Position numbers and translations under genes: made by a program
Assembly (NCBI GenBank): GCA_938074745.1
Contig: CALJEJ010000058.1
Location: 1-36,897 of the forward strand
From: an uncultured Endomicrobiia bacterium
GTDB lineage: Bacteria > Elusimicrobiota > Endomicrobiia > DTEH01
Reading direction: 5' to 3'
Length of the DNA: 36,897 nt
Notes under the pieces: generated by a model
Told to the model about the DNA's origin: nothing
Database searches by the model: none
Seen by the model: only the letters and a program-made list of their open reading frames with translations
In this document: positions 1-7,125 of the stretch, piece by piece
Layout of the letters: every line of letters begins with the position of its first letter
How positions within the stretch are numbered: position 1 is the stretch's first letter

Positions 1-369
1 AGATACATCAGAGTTTGGTGCTCGAGTACCTGCAAAAGGTAGTAAACCTACATAAGGTCTACCGATAAATAATCCTAAACTGTGTGTCAATCCGCTAGAT
101 GGTATTTCGTAAGATACCCCTCCCCATTGATTGAATATTGCTATATTTCCATTTACAATAGGTTCTTCTCCGCTGCCAATTGCGTAACCTAATTCACCCC
201 AGAGAGTGTTAGGATAGTAAGTAATGTGTGCTGGATTTAACCAAATCAAATTATCATCTTTTTCTATCATCCATGAAGTTATTCCAAGACCTGCAAACCT
301 TGTTTGCGTAGTTAAACTTAATGATACGTAGACTAATATACTTGTAATAATAATTAAAATTTTTTTCAT
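1..369 (-). CDS. Putative outer-membrane/exported protein, 3' end cut by window edge
   Basis: Only the first 123 codons are present; the gene runs off the left edge. The start is an ATG preceded by a clear SD (AAGGGGG, about 6 bases upstream). The translation begins MKKILIIITSILVYVSLSLT, a typical signal peptide: two lysines and then a hydrophobic stretch. The mature part is rich in glycine and aromatic residues and contains a WLNPAHITYYPNTLWGELGY stretch. That pattern (asparagine-proline followed by a strand with aromatic residues and then a glycine-rich strand) is common at the start of beta-barrel outer-membrane proteins of the FadL/PorV general type. This assignment is by look only; no family-specific motif is decisive. 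The TPR membrane protein gene lies 62 bp upstream and reads the same way. Confidence 0.6.
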   Translation of the reverse strand, partial: MKKILIIITSILVYVSLSLTTQTRFAGLGITSWMIEKDDNLIWLNPAHITYYPNTLWGELGYAIGSGEEPIVNGNIAIFNQWGGVSYEIPSSGLTHSLGLFIGRPYVGLLPFAGTRAPNSDVS

Positions 370-385
370 TAGATTTCCCCCTTGT

Positions 386-420
386 ATTAGTTTTTGACAG
401 TTTTACAAAAATTAGTTTTT
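386..420. repeat. 10-bp direct repeat upstream of the truncated exported-protein gene
   Basis: ATTAGTTTTT occurs at 386-395 and again at 411-420, a period of 25 bp, inside the 62-bp gap between the TPR gene and the exported-protein gene. The repeat flanks the segment where a promoter or operator would sit. In such AT-rich DNA a chance origin is possible. Confidence 0.4.
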
Positions 421-431
421 TATTGCAATAA

Positions 432-1067
432 TTATCTTGTAAGATTTTTTTGTGCGATGTTTGACCAATAACTTGCAGGATATAAAATATTCATTTTGTC
501 AAAAACATTTTTTGCATTTTCTGTATCGCCAACTAAAAGATATACATTTGCCAATGATTCATAAACTTTAGGAACAATAAAATGGTTTGGAAAAGTCTTT
601 ATTATCTTATTATAAACTTCAATAGCACTATTAAATTCTGCTAGGTTTTGATAACTTTGTCCAAGCAAATACATTGCAAAAGGTTGGACAACTTTAGGTT
701 TTTTTAATTGTATGATTTTTTTACACAACTCTTTTGTTGCGACAAAATCTTTATTGTCGTATAATGTAGTAGCTTTTAGATACATTGCATATCCTGCGTA
801 TTTTGTATTTCTGTAATTATTTATCACTTCGTCTAAAAATTTATATCCTTCATTAAAATTTTTTTGATAAAAATATCCTTGTGCTACTGAAATTTTTTCC
901 CATGCACGATGTTGTGTTTGTTTTAACCTTACTACAACAATAATTGTAAGAACAATAATTAAAGTACATCCTGAAACAATACCTAAAATCCAATTTTGAT
1001 ATTTTTTATAAAAATCTACAATAGGTTTGTAAATAATTATAAAATCAAAATTTTGTTTCATTTTCAT
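432..1067 (-). CDS. Membrane-anchored TPR protein (YfgM-like layout)
   Basis: A 211-residue protein with a short cytoplasmic N-terminus, one strong membrane segment at about residues 27-48 and then tetratricopeptide-type helix pairs from about residue 55 to the end. Examples are the segments starting YAMYLKATTLYDNKDF, YLLGQSYQNLAEFNSAIEVY and VYESLANVYLLVGDTENAKN. This single-pass plus TPR layout and the length match the YfgM family (Sec-associated chaperone helper); CpoB/YbgF-like proteins are the other possibility. Two ATGs are available, at 1067 and 1061. The tRNA-Arg gene ends only four bases before the first, so the only SD-like sequence is the GGGGG of the tRNA acceptor stem (1074-1078). 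It is followed by a truncated gene for an exported protein, which suggests an envelope role. The specific function is inferred from layout only. Confidence 0.7.
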   Translation of the reverse strand: MKMKQNFDFIIIYKPIVDFYKKYQNWILGIVSGCTLIIVLTIIVVVRLKQTQHRAWEKISVAQGYFYQKNFNEGYKFLDEVINNYRNTKYAGYAMYLKATTLYDNKDFVATKELCKKIIQLKKPKVVQPFAMYLLGQSYQNLAEFNSAIEVYNKIIKTFPNHFIVPKVYESLANVYLLVGDTENAKNVFDKMNILYPASYWSNIAQKNLTR

Positions 1068-1071
1068 TTCT

Positions 1072-1143
1072 TACCCCCAGTAGGAATTGAACCCACATCT
1101 TCTCCTTAGGACGGAGCAGCTCTATCCGTTGAGCTATGGGGGC
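1072..1143 (-). tRNA. tRNA-Arg(CCT)
   Basis: The minus strand folds into a 72-nt cloverleaf. The acceptor GCCCCCA pairs with TGGGGGT (one G-U pair). The D arm is GCTC/GAGC, the anticodon loop is GTCCTAA giving anticodon CCT, and the T arm is GTGGG-TTCAATT-CCTAC. The discriminator is A and CCA is not encoded. It decodes AGG, probably an uncommon codon in this AT-rich genome. It sits 15 bp after apt and 4 bp before the TPR gene, all co-directional, so it is likely cut out of a polycistronic transcript. Confidence 0.95.
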
Positions 1144-1158
1144 AACTTAAAATAAAAA

Positions 1159-1680
1159 CTAATATGTTATTAAAGAAAAAATTTCAAAGTTAGTTAAACG
1201 TTCTCGTGGTGAAAGAAACGATAGTTCAATTAGGAACGCTAACCCGACAACTTCCCCACCACATTTTTTTATTAAATTTATCACTGCGTGTGCAGTTCCG
1301 CCTGTGGCTAATACATCGTCTATAATTATTACTTTATCTTTTGGTGATATAGCATCTTCATGAATTTCCAAGGTATCGCTCCCGTATTCAAGTGAATATT
1401 CTATAGAAACTGTTTTATATGGCAATTTCCCCTTTTTTCTAACAGGCACAAACCCACAATTAAGTTCATAGGCAACAATACTGCCAAAAATGAACCCACG
1501 AGATTCCATGCTTACAATTTTATCAACATTTTTAGGTTTACAGAATTCTACAAAGTTTTTTATTACGAACTGCATTGCATCAGGATTTTTTAATATTGGT
1601 GTAATATCTTTAAATATCACCCCTTTTTTAGGGAAATCTGGGATATCGCGTACAAGTTGTTTTAATTCTTTAACATTCAT
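1159..1680 (-). CDS. apt: Adenine phosphoribosyltransferase
   Basis: A 173-residue type I phosphoribosyltransferase, the usual length for Apt. It would salvage adenine with PRPP to give AMP in the cytoplasm. Visible motifs are the N-terminal IPDFPKKGVIFKDITP block typical of Apt, the MESRGFIFG segment (residues 58-66), the flexible-loop RKKGKLP (81-87) and the PRPP-binding loop VIIIDDVLATGGTAH (117-131) with its paired aspartates. The ATG follows the stop codon of the sigma-factor gene with no base between, so translation is probably coupled; no SD is seen. The tRNA-Arg gene follows 15 bp downstream. Confidence 0.95.
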   Translation of the reverse strand: MNVKELKQLVRDIPDFPKKGVIFKDITPILKNPDAMQFVIKNFVEFCKPKNVDKIVSMESRGFIFGSIVAYELNCGFVPVRKKGKLPYKTVSIEYSLEYGSDTLEIHEDAISPKDKVIIIDDVLATGGTAHAVINLIKKCGGEVVGLAFLIELSFLSPRERLTNFEIFSLITY

Positions 1681-2514
1681 TTATATTTTTGATGATACAA
1701 ATCCACGTAATTTTTTTATTGCTCGTTGTTCAATTAAACGTACTGCTTGTGGTGATATATGTAACATTTTAGCAATTTTACGATATGATAATCTTTTTTG
1801 AGGACGTTTTTCATTCAATCCATACCGCAATTGTATAACTGTAGATTCTTTAGTAGATAAACATTTCAATGCTTCGGTTAACATCTGTTGTGTAGACAAT
1901 GTAGAAATAAACTCTTCAGGAGAAACTTCATTATCTGTTACTAAATCTCCTATAGTGGTATCTTCATCTTCTCCTATAACATTATCTAACGAAGATATTT
2001 TTGTACAACTATACAACAACTGTAAAATTTTTTTCCCTCGGTGGTATGTTATGCCTAATTTTGATACCATTTCTTTCAATGTAGGGTTTCTGCCGTAACG
2101 TTTGTATATATCTTGCCATGTTTTTAACCATTTTTTTAACAAAGTTAATAAATGTTGAGGTATTTCTATAGAAGATTTTTTTTCTTTTAAAAACTCCTGT
2201 ATCTTTTTTAAAATCCAGCTTGATGCATAGGTTGAAAAATGGGTCCGTTTATTAGGATTATATTTATCAATAGCAGTTATTAATCCGACGGTCCCCTCTT
2301 CAATTAAATCTTCTAGTTCTATATCATGTCTTCCAATATGTTTATAGACGTTCTTTGCTATAGTAATACACAATCCAAGATGAGAGTTTATAAGTTCCTT
2401 TTTAATTTTAGGGTCGCCCGTCTGTTTATATTTTTTAATAAGAGTTTGAAACTCTTTATTTTTTGGGTTATCTTTTTCTTTTAGTTTCTGTTGTACAACA
2501 ATTTTTTTATCCAT
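1681..2514 (-). CDS. Sigma-70 family RNA polymerase sigma factor (group 2/3 size)
   Basis: A 277-residue sigma factor that directs RNA polymerase to promoters. Region 2 covers about residues 40-112 (ELINSHLGLCITIAKNVYKH; DLIEEGTVGLITAIDKYNP; THFSTYASSWILKKIQEF). Region 3 covers about 115-190, and region 4 about 205-275, with a helix-turn-helix at about 243-268 (LSYRKIAKMLHISPQAVRLI). Region 1.1 and most of region 1.2 are missing, and it is much shorter than a usual RpoD. Region 2.4 (YASSWILKKIQEFL) departs from the housekeeping YATWWIRQAI-type helix, which suggests an alternative or reduced group 2 factor; I cannot exclude that it is the main one. It starts 3 bp after acylphosphatase and abuts apt. 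Confidence 0.88.
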   Translation of the reverse strand: MDKKIVVQQKLKEKDNPKNKEFQTLIKKYKQTGDPKIKKELINSHLGLCITIAKNVYKHIGRHDIELEDLIEEGTVGLITAIDKYNPNKRTHFSTYASSWILKKIQEFLKEKKSSIEIPQHLLTLLKKWLKTWQDIYKRYGRNPTLKEMVSKLGITYHRGKKILQLLYSCTKISSLDNVIGEDEDTTIGDLVTDNEVSPEEFISTLSTQQMLTEALKCLSTKESTVIQLRYGLNEKRPQKRLSYRKIAKMLHISPQAVRLIEQRAIKKLRGFVSSKI

Positions 2515-2517
2515 TGG

Positions 2518-2796
2518 TTAAAATTCTATACGAAAAGTTTTATATCCTTGTGGGTATTGATATTCTATTTTTACATCGGTAATTTTTGCATAACTATGTT
2601 CAGTTTGAATTCTATGTAAAAACTTTTCTAACACAGCAGCTGAACATTCAGCTACAATTTCAACACTACCATCATAGTTATTTCTTACGTACCCATAAAC
2701 ATTTTCTTGTTGAGCAACATCTTTGACAAACCATCTAAATCCTATACCTTGCACTCTTCCTGAAAGGACAATTTTCGCACATACAGTTTCTTTCAT
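2518..2796 (-). CDS. acyP: Acylphosphatase
   Basis: A small alpha/beta protein that hydrolyses acyl phosphates. The signature SGRVQGIGFRWFV holds the phosphate-binding loop and catalytic arginine, and YVRNNYDGSVEI holds the catalytic asparagine. I take the ATG at 2796, giving 92 residues with the usual dozen residues before the GRVQG loop. A longer reading from a GTG at 2817 adds seven residues. Neither has a good SD, so the start is uncertain. It lies in a tight run between an exported-protein gene and the sigma-factor gene. Confidence 0.92.
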   Translation of the reverse strand: MKETVCAKIVLSGRVQGIGFRWFVKDVAQQENVYGYVRNNYDGSVEIVAECSAAVLEKFLHRIQTEHSYAKITDVKIEYQYPQGYKTFRIEF

Positions 2797-2825
2797 ATCC
2801 AGCAATAGATTGTTCACAAAGAAAG

Positions 2826-3503
2826 TTAAGATTTAATTGTTATACCAAAAATAAAATTGTTAAACAATATATTGGACAAATTTTTTATATCAAGTATGAA
2901 CAAATCTAGTTTTATTTCAGGGGTTAATAAACATCTTGCACCAATAGAATACTTTTCATTAATTATATTACTATCAACAACAATCTCCACCCATTTTGTA
3001 TATTTAGAAAAAGCAAAAGTATAAAAAAATTTTTGTTGTTCAAAAAAAGAGAAGAATAGGTTTGTGACGAACGATGTAGAATAAAATTTTGGAAATAACT
3101 TTTCTATTACTAAAAATCCACAGTTTCTGTAAATTCCTAAACTTAGATCAAACGGGTTGTCATAAGAAGAATCAATTATGTGATATTTAATATATGGTGA
3201 AATTTTATTTAAATTATGTGATATTTTAGAAAGATCTTGTAAATCATAGAGATTAAATTTTAAACCAATTTCTGAATTTACTGTTGCGCCATAGTTTATT
3301 ACAAAATCAAACCTGTGAAGACCTAAAGAAATTTTTTTTTGTTCTAAAGTATAAGAATTAAAAGAATAAATTTTCCCGCTGCCACCATCTATTCGTAACG
3401 ATTCTGCAAAATATTTATATCGTATGATTTTGGAAATAGCACAAGTAGGCACAAGTAAAAAAAAGTAAATAGAAATAAAATTTAAAAATATTTTTTTACT
3501 CAT
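2826..3503 (-). CDS. Exported protein of unknown function, possibly beta-barrel
   Basis: I do not recognise this 225-residue protein. The N-terminus MSKKIFLNFISIYFFLLVPT is a signal peptide. Cys21 follows, but its context (VPTC) is a poor lipobox. The rest alternates polar and hydrophobic residues in short strands with many Tyr, Phe and Asn, and it ends in FIFGITIKS, resembling a small outer-membrane barrel. The ATG overlaps the malic enzyme stop codon (ATGA), so the two are translationally coupled even though their functions appear unrelated. Acylphosphatase follows closely. Envelope location is an inference from the signal peptide and strand pattern. Confidence 0.65.
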   Translation of the reverse strand: MSKKIFLNFISIYFFLLVPTCAISKIIRYKYFAESLRIDGGSGKIYSFNSYTLEQKKISLGLHRFDFVINYGATVNSEIGLKFNLYDLQDLSKISHNLNKISPYIKYHIIDSSYDNPFDLSLGIYRNCGFLVIEKLFPKFYSTSFVTNLFFSFFEQQKFFYTFAFSKYTKWVEIVVDSNIINEKYSIGARCLLTPEIKLDLFILDIKNLSNILFNNFIFGITIKS

Positions 3504-4846
3504 TTATGGATGTAGAAACAATGGTTTTTCTTTGTCAACAAATCAATTTGTTTTCGTGTTGAATTTATTATTGAAAATATTTTTTTACGCAATTCTTTTT
3601 TTGACAGTTTTATTTTTGTTATTTTTTGTTGAATAGCAGTTAATGCTGTTGTGACTGCCACTTCAGGATACATGTCATATTCAGTCATAGTAGGGATTAT
3701 ATAATTTTCATTAATTCCTTTTTTTTGTGCATATTCTGCAATTGATTTTGCAGCAGAAATACACATTTCGTCAGTAATTTTTTTTGCTTGGACATCTAAT
3801 GCTCCACGAAATATTGCAGGAAAACATAATGAATTATTTATTTGGTTAACAAAATCAGACCGTCCTGTAGCAACGATTCTTGCACCGGCAGATTTTGCTT
3901 CTTGAGGGTAAATTTCAGGTACAGGATTTGCTTCTGCAAAAACAATAGCGTCTTTTGCCATTGTTTTAATCCATTCTTTTTTTATAACTCCGGGTCCTGG
4001 TTTAGATGCTGCAATTAAAACATCGCAACCTACTAACGCTTCTTTTATTCCGCCAGTTCTTCTTTCTTTGTTAGAATTTATGCACATATCCCATTTTTCT
4101 TTATATATATCCTTTTGTTGTTGAATATCTTTTCTATCAGGGTGCAAGATACCTTTAGAGTCTACCATAATAATATTTTCTTTAACTGCTCCATATTTAG
4201 TTAACAATCTTACAGTAGCCATATTTGCAGCACCAGCACCTACCATAGCAATTTTTATTTCATTTATTTTTTTATTGACTATTTTTAATGCATTTATTAA
4301 AGCGGCAAGTGTTACTGTAGCAGTACCTTGTTGGTCGTCATGCCAAACAGGAATGTCAAGTTCTTCCCTTAAACGTTCAAGAATATAGAAACATTTTGGT
4401 TGTTCAATATCTTCAAGATTTATACCACTAAAATTGATAGAAATTATTTTAACAACGTTTATAATTTCATCCGGATTTTTTGTATTTAATACAATAGGTA
4501 TAGCATCTACTCCACCAAGATATTTAAAAATTAATGCTTTACCTTCCATCACAGGTAATGCTGCTTCAGGACCAATGTCACCTAAACCTAAAACACGACT
4601 ACCGTCAGAAATTATTGCTATAGTGTTCCATTTATTTGTATATTCAAACACTTTGTTGGCATCGTTATATATTTCTCTACTTACTGCTGCAACACCTGGC
4701 GTGTACCAATAATTAAAGTCTTCTAATTTAGTTATAGGACATTTTGGTACTGTAGCAATTTTCCCACGATAAAATTTATGTAATCTTAATGATTTTTTAT
4801 AGATTTGTTTAGTAGTTTTTTGGTCCATAGTTTTTAAATATTTCAT
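3500..4846 (-). CDS. Malic enzyme (NAD(P)-dependent malate dehydrogenase, decarboxylating)
   Basis: Converts malate to pyruvate and CO2 with NAD(P). Counting from the ATG at 4846 (448 residues), it has the YTPGVA motif with catalytic Tyr48, the EGKA lysine at 103, acidic metal ligands in NLEDIEQPKCF (E145, D146) and WHDDQQGTA (D170, D171), a nucleotide-binding VGAGAAN (202-208) and FAEANPVPEIYP near the C-terminal third. The frame stays open up to 4879, but those codons lie inside tRNA-Pro and cannot be the true start. The remaining choices are ATG 4846, directly after the tRNA discriminator base, or ATG 4828. Neither has an SD. The length matches bacterial two-domain malic enzymes without the phosphotransacetylase-like extension. 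Cofactor preference cannot be read reliably. Confidence 0.93.
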   Translation of the reverse strand: MKYLKTMDQKTTKQIYKKSLRLHKFYRGKIATVPKCPITKLEDFNYWYTPGVAAVSREIYNDANKVFEYTNKWNTIAIISDGSRVLGLGDIGPEAALPVMEGKALIFKYLGGVDAIPIVLNTKNPDEIINVVKIISINFSGINLEDIEQPKCFYILERLREELDIPVWHDDQQGTATVTLAALINALKIVNKKINEIKIAMVGAGAANMATVRLLTKYGAVKENIIMVDSKGILHPDRKDIQQQKDIYKEKWDMCINSNKERRTGGIKEALVGCDVLIAASKPGPGVIKKEWIKTMAKDAIVFAEANPVPEIYPQEAKSAGARIVATGRSDFVNQINNSLCFPAIFRGALDVQAKKITDEMCISAAKSIAEYAQKKGINENYIIPTMTEYDMYPEVAVTTALTAIQQKITKIKLSKKELRKKIFSIINSTRKQIDLLTKKNHCFYIHK

Positions 4847-4921
4847 TCGGGGTGGTGGGACTTGAACCCACGACTTCATGGTCCCGAACCATGCGCTCTA
4901 ATCCAACTGAGCCACACCCCG
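4847..4921 (-). tRNA. tRNA-Pro(CGG)
   Basis: A 75-nt cloverleaf on the minus strand. The acceptor CGGGGTG pairs with CACCCCG, the D arm is GCTC/GAGC, and the anticodon arm is CATGG-TTCGGGA-CCATG with anticodon CGG. The variable loop has 5 nt and the T arm is GTGGG-TTCAAGT-CCCAC. The discriminator is A, with no encoded CCA. The C1-G72 pair is typical of bacterial tRNA-Pro. It sits 10 bp after the small-multidrug-export gene, and its last base touches the malic enzyme ATG. Confidence 0.96.
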
Positions 4922-4931
4922 AAATTGGTAA

Positions 4932-5429
4932 TCAAAATACCAACTTTATTCCTTCAGCTACACTTAGAGTAGAGATTGTGACGATTATTCCAGCAATTAT
5001 TATTCCTACGAAAATTGCGATAGTTGATTTCCATAAGTTAAGTCCTAATAAATAACTTGCAACACAACCACTCCAAGCACCAGTCATAGGTAATGGTATT
5101 GCTACAAAAATACTTAACCCTATATATTCGTACTTTTCAATATTTTGAGTTTTACTTTTTACTCGGTTAAACCACCAACTAAAAAATTTGTTATACCATT
5201 TGATTGACATCATATATTTGTGTAGATGGTTTAAAAACCATAAAAAAGGTAACACAAACAAAAAGTTCCCTGTTAATGCAAGTAAAAAAGATTTCGTTAT
5301 GCCAAATTTAAACATTGTTAATGCTACAGGTATAGCACCACGAAGTTCCGCAATAGGTAACATCGCAATAATTATTACTATAATTTCTTTTGGTAGATGA
5401 GTAAGATAATTTAATATTTGTTCTATCAT
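4932..5429 (-). CDS. Small multi-drug export family membrane protein (PF06695-like)
   Basis: A 165-residue inner-membrane protein with about four hydrophobic spans (about residues 13-33, 46-65, 103-125 and 135-158). The segment ELRGAIPVALTMF near residue 29 and the glycine/proline-rich VAIPLPMTGAWSGCVASYLL near residue 110 are the family signature as I know it. The family name comes from a homology claim; transport of drugs is not established, and DedA-like membrane functions are equally possible. It starts 6 bp after the MerR gene stop and is followed by tRNA-Pro. Confidence 0.8.
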   Translation of the reverse strand: MIEQILNYLTHLPKEIIVIIIAMLPIAELRGAIPVALTMFKFGITKSFLLALTGNFLFVLPFLWFLNHLHKYMMSIKWYNKFFSWWFNRVKSKTQNIEKYEYIGLSIFVAIPLPMTGAWSGCVASYLLGLNLWKSTIAIFVGIIIAGIIVTISTLSVAEGIKLVF

Positions 5430-5435
5430 AATTTA

Positions 5436-5792
5436 TTATTTTTCTTCAAGAATATCAATTATTTCTGATAATACTTTTTTAATTTCTTTAGCAAATTGTG
5501 TTACGTTTGTAAAAGAGAAATTTAGTCTAAATTGTGTAGTAGCTTTTTGTTTTGAAAAGTGTTCATTTAACACTTTTTTAGCTCCTTCTATTGTATACTT
5601 TTTGTTCCACATGATATCTTTTATAAACTCTACAATTTCCACATGTTCGTTTGAATATCTTCTATGTCCGTTTTCAGTTTTATATGGTTTTAATTGTGGG
5701 AACACAGTTTCCCAGTATCTTAACGTATATTTTTCAACACCGACTTTTTTTGCAAATTCGCCTATAGTATAGTATTTTTTTTCAGTGAACAT
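5436..5792 (-). CDS. MerR-family DNA-binding protein
   Basis: A 118-residue protein with an N-terminal MerR winged helix-turn-helix: YTIGEFAKKVGVEKYTLRYW (about residues 8-27), then the wing ENGHRRYSNEHV. The rest is a short coiled helix ending in a charged tail. There is no large effector-binding domain and no conserved C-terminal cysteines, so a metal sensor is unlikely. It lies 8 bp downstream of the HU/IHF gene. The HU/IHF-MerR gene pair is a layout I recall from several bacterial groups, and the partner may act in chromosome organisation rather than in classic stress sensing; that is inference. Confidence 0.87.
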   Translation of the reverse strand: MFTEKKYYTIGEFAKKVGVEKYTLRYWETVFPQLKPYKTENGHRRYSNEHVEIVEFIKDIMWNKKYTIEGAKKVLNEHFSKQKATTQFRLNFSFTNVTQFAKEIKKVLSEIIDILEEK

Positions 5793-5800
5793 AAAAAAAA

Positions 5801-6079
5801 TTAATAATTTTTGTTCAATTTTAGTAGAAGTTTTTTAGAAACTACAAATTTTATTTTTCGTTTAGGATTTACAAGTAAAAACTTTTTTTTCTTTGGATGA
5901 TACATTTTTTTTGCTTTATAGGTTCGTACTATAAAAGTACCCAAATTTTGTATATGTACTTTTTCTCCACTAAGTAATGCAGTGGTAATAGTATCAAAAA
6001 TAAAATTAACAATTTTTTTTGCTTCATTTTTTGTAAGTGTATATTTTGCCAGTTTTTGTATAATATCGCTTTTATTCAT
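5801..6079 (-). CDS. HU/IHF-family nucleoid protein, lysine-rich variant
   Basis: A 92-residue bacterial histone-like protein that bends DNA as a dimer. The N-terminal helices (MNKSDIIQKLAKYTLTKNEA) and the VHIQNLGTFIVRTYKAKK strand are standard. The DNA-intercalating arm keeps the proline (YHP, residues 60-62) but lacks the usual Arg-Asn before it, and the arm is unusually rich in lysine (KKKK at 63-66). The ATG overlaps the gpsA stop (ATGA). It is co-transcribed with the MerR gene. I cannot separate HU from IHF alpha or beta by eye; the single subunit and the arm suggest a diverged form. Confidence 0.92.
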   Translation of the reverse strand: MNKSDIIQKLAKYTLTKNEAKKIVNFIFDTITTALLSGEKVHIQNLGTFIVRTYKAKKMYHPKKKKFLLVNPKRKIKFVVSKKLLLKLNKNY

Positions 6080-7116
6080 TTTAGGTAATTATAAAATTCA
6101 AATTGTAATTTACGGGAGAACAAAGTTTTTATTGCAGATTCTATAGATTTGTTTTTATATATAATTTTATACACTTCTTCTGCAATAGGTAAGTCAAGTT
6201 TAAACTTTGATGCAATTTTATGTAAAAATTTTGTTGTTCTAATTCCTTCAATAACACTTTTAATTTTTCTTTTAGCCGTGGTAATATCTTTTTTTACAAC
6301 TACTAATTCGCCAAAAGTTCTGTTTCGTGAATAAGGTGAATAACTTGTAGTTAACAAATCGCCAAGTCCAGATAAACCAAAAAAAGTTTTCTCTTCTCCA
6401 CCTAACATTTTACCTACAAGAACAAGTTCTTTCATAGACCGTGTGATAATTGCAGCTTTTGCGTTATTACCCAATTGTGCTCCATCACAAATTCCACATG
6501 CAATTGCATAAACATTTTTTAATATTCCGCCAAGTTCTACACCTACAATGTCAGTATGAATGTACACTCGTAAAAATTTTGTTGAAAGAATTTGTTGTAA
6601 TATTGGCAGTAACTTAATATTTTTTCCTGCGAGTGTTATTGCAGTAGGTTTTTTTTGTGCAACTTCTTCAGCATGTGATGGGCCGGAAAATACAAAGATG
6701 TTTTGTTGGTTAACTTTTAAAATTTCGGTTATAAGTTGGGATGGACGTAACATCTGTTCTGTTGCGAAACCTTTTACACAAGAAATTATAATTTTATTTT
6801 TTTTAATTTTCTCAAAATCAGGGATTTTAAAAATTTTCCATAATGTTTCTTTAACATATTTTGAAGGTGTTACAAGTAAAATGATGTCATAGTCTAGAAG
6901 TTTTGTAAGTTCACTGCCTATTATAACAGTTTTTGGTATTGTCACAAATTTAAAAAACTCAAGTTGTCTATTCATAGCAAGTTTTTGTGCTTGTTTTTCA
7001 TCTGGTTCCCATAGGTAAACACAGTACCCTTTTTGTGCATATATTGTTGCTAAAGTAGAACCCCAACAGCCTGCACCAAGAATAAATAATTTAGGATTGT
7101 TGAAGTTGTAACTCAT
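6076..7116 (-). CDS. gpsA: Glycerol-3-phosphate dehydrogenase [NAD(P)+]
   Basis: A 346-residue cytoplasmic enzyme that reduces dihydroxyacetone phosphate to sn-glycerol-3-phosphate, the backbone for phospholipids. Visible features are the N-terminal dinucleotide fold LGAGCWGSTLA (13-23), the FSGPSHAEEVAQKKPTAITL segment, the catalytic-lysine region GGILKNVYAIACGICDG and the C-terminal GLSGLGDLLTTSYSPYSRNR. The length is normal. It follows plsY by 9 bp and overlaps the HU gene by 4 bp. With PlsY immediately upstream, the pair covers supply and first acylation of glycerol-3-phosphate. Confidence 0.97.
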   Translation of the reverse strand: MSYNFNNPKLFILGAGCWGSTLATIYAQKGYCVYLWEPDEKQAQKLAMNRQLEFFKFVTIPKTVIIGSELTKLLDYDIILLVTPSKYVKETLWKIFKIPDFEKIKKNKIIISCVKGFATEQMLRPSQLITEILKVNQQNIFVFSGPSHAEEVAQKKPTAITLAGKNIKLLPILQQILSTKFLRVYIHTDIVGVELGGILKNVYAIACGICDGAQLGNNAKAAIITRSMKELVLVGKMLGGEEKTFFGLSGLGDLLTTSYSPYSRNRTFGELVVVKKDITTAKRKIKSVIEGIRTTKFLHKIASKFKLDLPIAEEVYKIIYKNKSIESAIKTLFSRKLQFEFYNYLK

Positions 7117-7125
7117 CTTTAATAA

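Noticed and set aside
4847-4879. N-terminal extension of malic enzyme through the tRNA-Pro gene
   Set aside because: The extra eleven codons are the antiparallel-checked tRNA-Pro sequence itself; family members start near the downstream methionines.
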